A DNA stretch of 7,810 nucleotides. It comes from an uncultured Collinsella sp. (GTDB lineage: Bacteria; Actinomycetota; Coriobacteriia; Coriobacteriales; Coriobacteriaceae). The notes below the pieces were generated by a model, which ran no database searches, was not told the origin of the DNA, and worked only from the letters and a program-made list of their open reading frames with translations. Made by a program: the position numbers and the translations under genes. Below, one piece after another: positions 1-5,680 of this stretch (position 1 is the stretch's first letter; every line of letters begins with the position of its first letter). Where the stretch lies: positions 1-7,810 of the forward strand of contig URNQ01000074.1 of NCBI GenBank assembly GCA_900549245.1, written 5' to 3'.

Positions 1-15
1 AGTTACATCAACCGG

Positions 16-768
16 CTACGAGATATTTCCCAAGAACGCCTTGGTGCGCTCGCTTTTGGGATGATCGAAGACCTCACTCGGCGTACCCTCTTCCACAATG
101 ACGCCGCCGTCCATAAAGACGACGCGGTCGGCGACATCGCGGGCAAAGCCCATCTCGTGCGTCACGACGATCATGGTCATGCCGTCGCGTGCCAGGTCGC
201 GCATGACGCCCAGGACGTCGCGCACGAGCTCGGGGTCGAGCGCCGACGTCGCCTCATCAAAGAGCATCACGTGCGGATTCATCGACAGGGCGCGGGCGAT
301 TGCCACGCGCTGCTGCTGGCCGCCCGAAAGCTGGCTCGGCATAAAGTCGATACGCTCGGCAAGACCGACCTTGGTCAGCTCCTCGACGGCGATCTTCTCG
401 GCCTCTTCCTTGCTGCGCTTGAGCACCTTTTGCTGCGCAAGCATGACGTTCTTTTTGACTGACAGGTGCGGGAACAAATTGAACTGCTGGAACACCATAC
501 CCAGATGCGTGCGCACCTTGTTAAGATCGACGCCCTTGGCGCACACGTCCACACCCTCAACGACAATCGAGCCACTCGTGGGATGCTCAAGACGGTTGAT
601 GCAGCGAAGCATCGTCGACTTACCCGAGCCCGAGGGACCCAGAACTACGACAACCTCGCCCTTGTGCACATCCAGATCGATATCGCGCAGGACCACGTTA
701 TCGCCAAAGGCCTTCTGGAGGTTCTTGATGCTGACGACGACCTCGTTCGAGTTATTGGTTTCGCTCAT
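16..768 (-). CDS. glnQ: Polar amino-acid ABC transporter, ATP-binding protein (GlnQ family)
   Basis: This 250-residue cytoplasmic ATPase powers the amino-acid importer encoded just upstream. All nucleotide-binding motifs are present: Walker A GPSGSGKST (44-52), Q-loop QQ (94-95), signature LSGGQQQR (147-154), Walker B VMLFDE (167-172), the D-loop SALD and the switch histidine H204. Length and motif spacing are typical of the GlnQ/HisP group (COG1126 type). The symbol is family-level only; the substrate cannot be read from an ATPase. The start is firm: AGGAGG (776-781) sits 7 nt before the ATG, and its last base overlaps the permease stop codon TAA (781-783). The 12-nt gap therefore suggests translational coupling to the permease. 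No terminator is visible in the 15 bases left before the window edge, so the operon may continue. Confidence 0.96.
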   Translation of the reverse strand: MSETNNSNEVVVSIKNLQKAFGDNVVLRDIDLDVHKGEVVVVLGPSGSGKSTMLRCINRLEHPTSGSIVVEGVDVCAKGVDLNKVRTHLGMVFQQFNLFPHLSVKKNVMLAQQKVLKRSKEEAEKIAVEELTKVGLAERIDFMPSQLSGGQQQRVAIARALSMNPHVMLFDEATSALDPELVRDVLGVMRDLARDGMTMIVVTHEMGFARDVADRVVFMDGGVIVEEGTPSEVFDHPKSERTKAFLGNIS

Positions 769-780
769 GATAGGACCTCC

Positions 781-2142
781 TTACAGACCGGCGATGTGAT
801 CGGCGGGCGTCGCGACGACCTGTCCGGCGCTCTTGGCGGGACGCTTCTTCTTAGTTTCGGCCGTGCCCAAAAGCCTCGCCTCAAGGCCGCTCACCAAGCG
901 AGCGAGCGGCAGGGTGATGACCAGATAGAACAGGGCGGCAACCACGTACGGTGTAATAGAGCCCGTCGTGGCCACGATGGTGCGGGCGTTCATGACGATC
1001 TCGACCACGCCCACGGCCGCGAGCAGCGACGTATCCTTGTAAAGCAGGATGAACTCACTGGTCAGCGTAGGCAGGACATTGCGGAACGTCTGCGGAATCA
1101 TAACGTAGAGCAGCGTCTGGAAGGCGTTCATGCCCAGCGAGCGCGCGGCCTCGTTCTGGCCCTTGGGGATCGACTGAATACCGGCGCGGAAGATCTCGCA
1201 CAGGTAGGCGGACGAGTTCATGGCCATGACGATGACGCCCAGCACATAGTCGTCAACCTTGACGCCGGCCAGCGGCAGACCGAAGAACGCGATGTAGATC
1301 TGCAGGAACGCCGGCGTACCACGGATGATATTCACATAGATACCGGCAAGGCAACGCAGGATGCGCGACTTGGAGATGCGCATGAGCGACAAGGCAAAGC
1401 CAAAGGGAATTGCCAGCGGAAACGCCACGAGCACGATCGAAAGCGACATGAGGAAGCCTTTGAAGACGATCGGCAGGCTCTGGACCAAAATGACCGGGTT
1501 CAGGAACAGGCGCAGGAACATGTTGGAATTCCATGCCTCGACCCACGGCTGCTCCTTAAGGTCGGCCAGGAAGTTATCGAATGCCGTCACGCCCTTGATC
1601 TCCACCGACGGAATCTTGGAGATCTTCTTGGTCGAGCCGTCGGCGAGCGTATAGGTGCCGCTGAAGGCCTCATCGCCGCCCTCGACGGGAAACGTCACGC
1701 CGTAAACCTCGACACGGAAAAAGCCTCCGGCAGGCGCCGTCTCGCCAAAGTCGATCTTGAGCGTCTGGCCGTCAGCCTTGCACGTGGGCTTCATGGGCGT
1801 ACGATCCATGAGGTCCTCGCCCGAGAGCATCGTCAATCGCGTGTCATCGGTACCAAACGTCGTGCCGTCGACAAACGTCAGCGAAAGACCGCTCAGCTCC
1901 TCGTCGGCATCGGCCTGAACTTCCCAGGTAATGCGCGTCTCGGTGCCGCCGACCACAGCGCTGCCCGAACCGGTGTTGGGTCGGGCAGTAATCTTTGCGG
2001 TCTCAAGCGCCTGGGCGGTCGTGGGCGCATATGCCCCCGCGCACACCAGCGCGAGCGCCACGGCCATGACGCAGGATAGCTTTTGGAGCAAGGCGGGCAG
2101 TGAAAAACGCTGCTCCGTGGCCCCTTTGTTCAGTCGAGACAA
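781..2142 (-). CDS. Polar amino-acid ABC transporter permease with secreted N-terminal domain
   Basis: This 453-residue protein forms the membrane channel of the importer. I chose a TTG start at 2142 because AGGAG (2148-2152) lies 5 nt upstream and because it gives a clean signal peptide: basic start, hydrophobic run CVMAVALALVCAGAYA (24-39), and a likely cut after AQA (43-45). Longer in-frame reading to 2250 would run through the intercistronic hairpins. Residues 46-200 are a soluble, beta-rich segment unlike the usual permease start. The membrane domain runs from about 215 to 425, with the family hallmark RGTP (274-277) and the EAA loop beginning EAARSLG (331-337) and ending in IP (349-350), which docks to the ATPase. 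A lysine-rich tail follows (430-453). Typical permeases of this family are only about 215-240 residues, so roughly half of this protein is extra. It is co-transcribed with the ATPase. Confidence 0.93.
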   Translation of the reverse strand: MSRLNKGATEQRFSLPALLQKLSCVMAVALALVCAGAYAPTTAQALETAKITARPNTGSGSAVVGGTETRITWEVQADADEELSGLSLTFVDGTTFGTDDTRLTMLSGEDLMDRTPMKPTCKADGQTLKIDFGETAPAGGFFRVEVYGVTFPVEGGDEAFSGTYTLADGSTKKISKIPSVEIKGVTAFDNFLADLKEQPWVEAWNSNMFLRLFLNPVILVQSLPIVFKGFLMSLSIVLVAFPLAIPFGFALSLMRISKSRILRCLAGIYVNIIRGTPAFLQIYIAFFGLPLAGVKVDDYVLGVIVMAMNSSAYLCEIFRAGIQSIPKGQNEAARSLGMNAFQTLLYVMIPQTFRNVLPTLTSEFILLYKDTSLLAAVGVVEIVMNARTIVATTGSITPYVVAALFYLVITLPLARLVSGLEARLLGTAETKKKRPAKSAGQVVATPADHIAGL

Positions 2143-2147
2143 GGTGG

Positions 2148-2152
2148 CTCCT
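2148..2152 (-). promoter_or_regulatory. Ribosome binding site deciding a TTG start (permease)
   Basis: On the minus strand AGGAG is followed by CCACC and then TTG at 2142. No ATG or GTG in the frame has a comparable site, and translation from here yields a proper signal peptide. This moves the start 36 codons inside the longest open frame. Confidence 0.75.
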
Positions 2153-2177
2153 ATCGTAGAAGTTGCCGACAAAACGA

Positions 2178-2196
2178 GACGGAAACGCTCTCCGTC
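2178..2196 (-). terminator. Second intercistronic hairpin, terminator-like
   Basis: Read on the minus strand, GACGGAGA pairs with TTTCCGTC across a GCG loop: 8 bp with one G-U pair. TCGTTTTG follows. The short loop and broken T-run make it a weak intrinsic terminator. It lies about 36 nt upstream of the permease start, after the stronger hairpin at 2211-2237, and shares interchangeable arms with it. It probably tunes how much permease and ATPase mRNA is made relative to the binding protein. Confidence 0.45.
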
Positions 2197-2210
2197 AAGA
2201 GAGGCGCAAA

Positions 2211-2237
2211 GGCCCTCTCCGCAAAACGGAAAGGGCC
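2211..2237 (-). terminator. Intercistronic hairpin after the binding-protein gene (attenuator or partial terminator)
   Basis: Read on the minus strand, an 11-bp stem (GGCCCTTTCCG with CGGAGAGGGCC, one G-U pair) closes a TTTTG loop. TTTGCGCC follows. It lies 22 nt past the binding-protein stop codon. The T-run is short, so termination is likely partial. Partial stops or 3'-stabilising hairpins at this place are a known way for ABC operons to make binding protein in excess over permease and ATPase. Confidence 0.7.
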
Positions 2238-2258
2238 CGCGCGCAATCAAGCATTAAT

Positions 2259-3119
2259 TTACTTGATGTTGTACTTAGCCATGAGGGCGTCAACGGTACC
2301 GTCGTCGGTCAGGTCCTTGATGGCCTGGTTGATGTCGTCCTTGAGCTTGGTGTTGCCCTGGTTGATGGCGATGGCGTACTCCTCGCCGGTGCTGACCTGC
2401 TTGATGGTCTGGCAGGTGTTGAACTGCTCGGCGGTCAGCTGGCTGGCAACGGAGCGGTTGGTGACTACGGCATCGCCCTTATCGGACTGCAGGGCGCTGA
2501 AGCACTCGGTGGCGTCCTTGTAGGGAACGATCTTAGCCTTGGGGAAGTTTTCCTGAGCAAAGGCCTCGGCGGTCGATCCAGACTGGACGATGATGGTAGC
2601 GTCGGCGTTGTTGAGCTTCTCGCTGTAGTTGTCGGCCGTGATGTCGGTGTTATCGACCTTGGTCACGATAGCCTGATCGTCCATGTAGTAGGAATCGGAG
2701 AAAGTGACTTCCTTCTCACGCTCGGGCGTGTCGGTGATAGCCGCGATGGAAACGTCATACTTGGCGCCCGAAGCGACACCCGGAACCAGCGTGTCAAAGT
2801 CATTGTTGACGTACTCGACATCCAGGCCCAGCTTGTCGCCGATAGCCTTGATAAGCTCAAGGTCAAAGCCCTGATAATCGCCGTTGTCATCCTTGTACTC
2901 AAACGGAGCGTACTCGGCAGAGGTGCCGACGGTCAGCGTACCGTCCTTGACGAGCGCGTACTCCTTGGAGCCGTCGACCTTCTCGACCTTAGCGTCGTCA
3001 GAGCTGCTGGAACCGGCATCAGAACCAGAGGTGGCGTTGGACGAGCCGCAGCCCGTCAGTGCGAGGGCGAGTGCCATGGCGCCCGTGGCGGCAAATGCGC
3101 CAAGCTTCTTCAGCTTCAT
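2259..3119 (-). CDS. Polar amino-acid ABC transporter, substrate-binding lipoprotein (SBP family 3)
   Basis: This 286-residue lipoprotein captures the amino acid outside the cell and delivers it to the permease. It starts with MKLKK, a hydrophobic run and the lipobox LTGC (21-24), so C24 is the lipid-anchored first mature residue. A Ser/Asp-rich linker (25-50) follows. The two-lobe family-3 fold begins near residue 60 with GTSAEYAPFEY (65-75) and QGFDLELI (83-90). R134 in TPEREKEVTFSDSYY matches the arginine that binds the ligand carboxylate in this family. At the place where relatives usually carry an aspartate for the ligand amino group (DAVxxD), N221 is present (DAVVTN). The ATG at 3119 has AAGGAG (3127-3132) 7 nt upstream; the frame is open 43 codons further but without lipoprotein sense. 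The exact substrate cannot be told from sequence. Confidence 0.95.
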   Translation of the reverse strand: MKLKKLGAFAATGAMALALALTGCGSSNATSGSDAGSSSSDDAKVEKVDGSKEYALVKDGTLTVGTSAEYAPFEYKDDNGDYQGFDLELIKAIGDKLGLDVEYVNNDFDTLVPGVASGAKYDVSIAAITDTPEREKEVTFSDSYYMDDQAIVTKVDNTDITADNYSEKLNNADATIIVQSGSTAEAFAQENFPKAKIVPYKDATECFSALQSDKGDAVVTNRSVASQLTAEQFNTCQTIKQVSTGEEYAIAINQGNTKLKDDINQAIKDLTDDGTVDALMAKYNIK

Positions 3120-3176
3120 AATCAGTCTCCTTCCGGTGACCCCGTTTGATTCAGAGGTCTGCAAAAACTGTTGGAT

Positions 3177-3205
3177 ATTATGCGCCCGTTTGGAAGAATC
3201 CGCAA
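3177..3205 (-). promoter_or_regulatory. Probable sigma-70-type promoter of the ABC operon
   Basis: On the minus strand, -35 TTGCGG (3200-3205) and -10 CATAAT (3177-3182, five of six bases of TATAAT) are separated by 17 nt. Transcription would start near 3170, leaving a leader of about 50 nt before the binding-protein ATG at 3119. The surrounding 3160-3250 stretch is clearly more AT-rich than the coding DNA, as expected of a promoter. Confidence 0.6.
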
Positions 3206-3261
3206 TTAGAAAACTGATTGAAACAAACCCATAACGTGAATGGAACACTCCACTTTATGAC

Positions 3262-3283
3262 AGTCATTGCTGCTGCAATGACC
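3262..3283 (-). repeat. Small hairpin across the nfo stop codon
   Basis: GTCATTGC (3263-3270) and GCAATGAC (3275-3282) are perfect inverted repeats around a 4-nt loop. On the minus-strand transcript one more G-U pair extends the stem to 9 bp. It contains the last codons and the TGA stop of nfo (3264-3266). No T-run follows, so it is not a canonical terminator. It may mark the 3' end of the nfo mRNA or slow an RNase. Confidence 0.5.
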
Positions 3284-4133
3284 TTAACAGTTTGATTTCA
3301 GCCGCATAACCTGCAAGTTCGTTCGGTGTCTCCAAAATGAATGGCAATGCGCGCAAGCGGCCATTCGATACAATATTCTGCATAACCTGCATACCGCCGC
3401 CAAACTCCTCGCTGCCAAGGTAGCCCTTGCCGATGCACTCGTGACGATCTTTATGGGCACCACTGGGGTTCTTCGAATCGTTGATGTGTACGGCACGCAA
3501 GCGGTCGATACCCACCACGCGGTCGAACTCGTCGAGTACGCCGTCCAGATCATGGATGATGTCGTAGCCGGCATCGCTCACATGGCAGGTGTCCAGACAC
3601 ACGCCCAGCTTGTCCGATAGCTCTGGACGCCTGGCGGCAGCACCCTCGATAATGCGCGCCAGCTCTTCAAAGCTACGGCCCACCTCGGTACCCTTTCCCG
3701 CCATGGTCTCGAGCAGCACCGTCGTCTGCTGGCCCTCAAACATCACCTGGCACAGGGCGTCGACGATCATCTGAATGCCGGCGTCGGAGCCCTGCCCCAC
3801 ATGCGCGCCGGGGTGGAAGTTGTAGTAGTTGCCGGGCAGTGCTTCCAGACGCTGCAAGTCCTCGGCCATTGCCTCCAAGGCGAACTCGCGCGCCCGCTCT
3901 TTGGCAGAACAGGGGTTATAGGTATACGGAGCATGAGCCACAAGCGGGCCAAAATCGTTTTGCTCCATAAGCTCGCGCAGGGCCGCCACATCATCCATAT
4001 CAAGGTCTTTCGCCTTGCCGCCGCGCGGGTTGCGCGTGAAGAACGCAAAGGTATTGGCGCCAATGGACAGCGCCGTCTCCCCCATCGCCCGATAGCCCTT
4101 CGTCGTCGAAAGATGACACCCAATCGTTAGCAT
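3264..4133 (-). CDS. nfo: Endonuclease IV (AP endonuclease / deoxyribonuclease IV)
   Basis: This 289-residue cytoplasmic enzyme cuts DNA 5' of abasic sites and cleans 3' blocks in base-excision repair, using a trinuclear zinc centre in a TIM barrel. The E. coli metal ligands have clear counterparts: H67 (AHAPY), H107 (NFHPGAH), E142 (LLETMAGKGTE), D181 and H184 (CLDTCH), H216 (HINDSKNPSGAHKDRH), D229, H231, and E268 (FILETP). Length is normal for the family. The ATG at 4133 gives the expected family start (MLTIGCHLS) and has a GGGGGAG-type site about 6 nt upstream. It follows the aldo/keto reductase on the same strand with a 98-nt gap filled by a large inverted repeat, so independent or hairpin-modulated expression is likely. 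It is not functionally linked to the ABC operon downstream. Confidence 0.97.
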   Translation of the reverse strand: MLTIGCHLSTTKGYRAMGETALSIGANTFAFFTRNPRGGKAKDLDMDDVAALRELMEQNDFGPLVAHAPYTYNPCSAKERAREFALEAMAEDLQRLEALPGNYYNFHPGAHVGQGSDAGIQMIVDALCQVMFEGQQTTVLLETMAGKGTEVGRSFEELARIIEGAAARRPELSDKLGVCLDTCHVSDAGYDIIHDLDGVLDEFDRVVGIDRLRAVHINDSKNPSGAHKDRHECIGKGYLGSEEFGGGMQVMQNIVSNGRLRALPFILETPNELAGYAAEIKLLRSLQQQ

Positions 4134-4151
4134 CTCCAGCTCCCCCTCATC

Positions 4152-4218
4152 AGTTGCGGTGAAATAGTTCCTGTCGATGCCCTATTCTGCCGCAAACAGG
4201 AACTATTCCACCGCAACT
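4152..4218. repeat. Large intergenic inverted repeat (REP/BIME-like)
   Basis: Two 23-bp arms (4152-4174 and 4196-4218) are complementary except at one position (4162 against 4208), around a 21-nt loop. Transcribed from the minus strand, as both flanking genes are, that position becomes a G-U pair and the hairpin is unbroken. The arms and loop together hold three copies of a 14-base motif, TTGCGG followed by two variable bases, one purine and AATAG: at 4154-4167 forward, and at 4182-4195 and 4203-4216 reverse. A partial extra complement links 4167-4183 to 4225-4239, next to the upstream gene's stop codon. There is no T-run, so it is not a normal terminator. Its internal repetition suggests a dispersed intergenic element. 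Confidence 0.8.
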
Positions 4219-4231
4219 TATAAAAGGGGCA

Positions 4232-5419
4232 TCAGGAACGCGTTTTGCAAAAGGCTTTAAGCGCGGCCGTTACGGGGCCAGGCTGGAAACGTCGGCGCAC
4301 ATCGTCGAGACGCTCAGGAATATCGATGTGCTGCGGGCAGTGACGTGCGCATTTGCCGCATTTGACGCAATTGCTCACCAACTTGGGCTCACTCGTCCGC
4401 ACCGCGCTCGCCGTAAAATACTGCGACAGGCCCGTAAACCAGCTGTGCGCATAGCTTGCGTTGTAGGCGGCGAAACACCCAGGGATATTGATGCCTTTGG
4501 GACACGGCATGCAGTAGCCGCAGCCCGTACAGGGCACGCGATTCGATTTCTCAAACTCTCCCAGCACACGCGCGATGGTATCGAGCTGCTCTGTCGTCAT
4601 CGAATTCGGCAGTGCGCGATCCGCCATTGCCGCGTTCTCGTCCACCTGCGCGGTATCGGTCATGCCCGAAAGCAGCATCGTGACTTGAGGATGGTTCCAC
4701 ACCCACGAAAGGCCCCAGGCGGCAGGAGTGCGCAAATGCGGGTCAGGGGCGCCATCGAGCACAGCGCGGGCCCGCGGCGGCAGCTTGCCCGCTAAACGCC
4801 CGCCCAGCAGCGGCTCCATCACAAACACCGCGAGCCCGCGCTCCGCAGCCGCCATGAGTCCCGCCGTTCCCGCTTGGTAGCGCTCTCCAGCGTAGTTGTA
4901 CTGGATCTGGCAAAAATCCCAGTCATACGCGTCAAGCATCGTGAGGAAGTCCGCCGCACTGCCGTGGTACGAAAAACCTATCTGGCGAATACGCCCCGCA
5001 GCCTTTTGGTGCGCAATCCAGTCCTCGATGCCCAACGCCACCACGCGCTCCCACTGGGCGGGCGAGGTAATGTTGTGCATAAGGTAGTAGTCGATATGGT
5101 CGGTCCGCAAACGGTGCAGTTGCTCGTCAAAAAAGCGGTCGAAATCCTCCGCACATTTGCACGAAGCGTGCGGCAACTTAGTCGCCAGCAACACCCGGTC
5201 ACGCAGCCCCAAGCGCTCAAGTGAGGCGCCCACGCACACCTCGTTACCGGGATAAAGATACGCAGTATCCAGATAATTAATCCCCTGTTCCACCGCACGG
5301 GAAATGATGGCATCGGCCGTCTTCGCATCGGGGTGTCCCGGCGCACCGGGAAATCTCATGCAGCCCAGACCCAGAGCAGATATTCGGTTACCACTTTTGG
5401 GGTCAACGCGGTATTGCAC
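4232..5419 (-). CDS. Aldo/keto reductase with C-terminal iron-sulfur cysteine motifs
   Basis: This 395-residue cytoplasmic NAD(P)H-dependent oxidoreductase has a TIM-barrel aldo/keto reductase domain at about 1-290. The catalytic tetrad is visible: D51 and Y56 (LDTAYLY), K81 (ATKLPH) and H115 (LMHN). A C-terminal tail carries two cysteine clusters: C297, C300, C303 and C306 (CTGCGYCMPCP), then C351, C354, C357 and C361 followed by proline (CVKCGKCARHCP), the second a textbook 4Fe-4S ferredoxin motif. This architecture is widespread in anaerobic Firmicutes and Coriobacteriia, usually annotated as a putative oxidoreductase of the aldo/keto reductase family; the physiological substrate is generally unknown. 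I start it at GTG 5419 because AGGAGG (5424-5429) lies just upstream and the family start is MQYRxDPKSGN. The frame stays open 39 codons further, but the only nearby ATG (5437) overlaps that binding site. Confidence 0.94.
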   Translation of the reverse strand: MQYRVDPKSGNRISALGLGCMRFPGAPGHPDAKTADAIISRAVEQGINYLDTAYLYPGNEVCVGASLERLGLRDRVLLATKLPHASCKCAEDFDRFFDEQLHRLRTDHIDYYLMHNITSPAQWERVVALGIEDWIAHQKAAGRIRQIGFSYHGSAADFLTMLDAYDWDFCQIQYNYAGERYQAGTAGLMAAAERGLAVFVMEPLLGGRLAGKLPPRARAVLDGAPDPHLRTPAAWGLSWVWNHPQVTMLLSGMTDTAQVDENAAMADRALPNSMTTEQLDTIARVLGEFEKSNRVPCTGCGYCMPCPKGINIPGCFAAYNASYAHSWFTGLSQYFTASAVRTSEPKLVSNCVKCGKCARHCPQHIDIPERLDDVRRRFQPGPVTAALKAFCKTRS

Positions 5420-5423
5420 GGCC

Positions 5424-5429
5424 CCTCCT
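5424..5429 (-). promoter_or_regulatory. Ribosome binding site deciding a GTG start (aldo/keto reductase)
   Basis: Minus-strand AGGAGG is followed by GGCC and then GTG at 5419. The in-frame ATG at 5437 sits upstream of this site and reads through it as codons, so the GTG is preferred. The 4-nt spacing is a little short; counting AAGGAG as the site makes it about 6. Confidence 0.7.
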
Positions 5430-5506
5430 TTCGCCATCAGCGCCCCGGCAAGACGAAACACAATGGTCACGCGACCGAAACATCGTGGAATCGCAATCGA
5501 GAACGT

Positions 5507-5536
5507 ATCGTAACGCAGCAGAAATCGAGCCGTCAC
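5507..5536 (-). promoter_or_regulatory. Possible promoter of the aldo/keto reductase gene
   Basis: On the minus strand GTGACG (5531-5536, four of six bases of TTGACA) and TACGAT (5507-5512, four of six of TATAAT) are 18 nt apart. The predicted start near 5500 leaves a leader of about 80 nt. The match is modest; it is listed because it is the best pair I found in the divergent region 5420-5680. Confidence 0.3.
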
Positions 5537-5636
5537 GACACCGCTTTAACATCAGCAAAAAGCCCGATGAAAGGAGCAACAAACAAATACGGCCATCCGG
5601 TGCACGCAGCATGGTCCGGCGGCATACAATCCATCA

Positions 5637-5661
5637 GGCGCCCTTTACGCGGGCGCCTTTT
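5637..5661 (+). terminator. Terminator-like hairpin in the leader of the ketopantoate-reductase-like gene
   Basis: GGCGCCC (5637-5643) and GGGCGCC (5651-5657) form a perfect 7-bp GC stem around TTTACGC. TTTTATAT follows directly. This has the form of an intrinsic terminator but sits only 20 nt ahead of the ATG at 5681, and 5 nt ahead of its ribosome site (5666-5671). It would either attenuate transcription entering the gene or end a short upstream transcript. Confidence 0.6.
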
Positions 5662-5680
5662 ATATGGGGAGATGATTCAC

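Noticed and set aside
466..2079. Open frame of 537 codons on the plus strand, antisense to the permease and part of the ATPase gene
   Set aside because: The product is an Arg/His/Gln/Asp-rich string with no domain, typical of the antisense frame of GC-rich genes. The minus strand has clear ABC transporter motifs and ribosome sites.
2143..2250. 36-codon N-terminal extension of the permease from an ATG at 2250
   Set aside because: It would translate through two hairpins, has no good ribosome site and buries the signal peptide. The TTG at 2142 has AGGAG directly upstream.
2163..3149. Open frame of 328 codons on the plus strand opposite the binding-protein gene
   Set aside because: The product is a repetitive Val/Leu/Gly/Asp string mirroring the codons of the lipoprotein. 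There is no ribosome site, and it runs through the intercistronic hairpins.
3120..3248. 43-codon N-terminal extension of the binding lipoprotein
   Set aside because: It covers the promoter and ribosome site and would prevent a proper lipoprotein signal peptide.
4152..4218. Inverted repeat considered as an ordinary Rho-independent terminator of the aldo/keto reductase gene
   Set aside because: No T-run follows the stem in either direction, the loop is long, and the motif is repeated inside the loop.
4219..4256. Possible promoter for nfo with TATAAG near 4220 and TTGCAA near 4248 on the minus strand
   Set aside because: The spacing between the two boxes is about 22 nt, too long for a standard promoter.
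5625..5630. TACAAT as the -10 box of a plus-strand promoter for the ketopantoate-reductase-like gene
   Set aside because: The -10 match is good, but no convincing -35 lies 16-18 nt upstream (best TGCACG, three of six), so it is not listed as a feature.
5333..5680. 116-codon N-terminal extension of the ketopantoate-reductase-like protein
   Set aside because: It overlaps the start of the divergent aldo/keto reductase and the leader hairpin. The Rossmann motif normally lies at the very N-terminus, as it does with the ATG at 5681.
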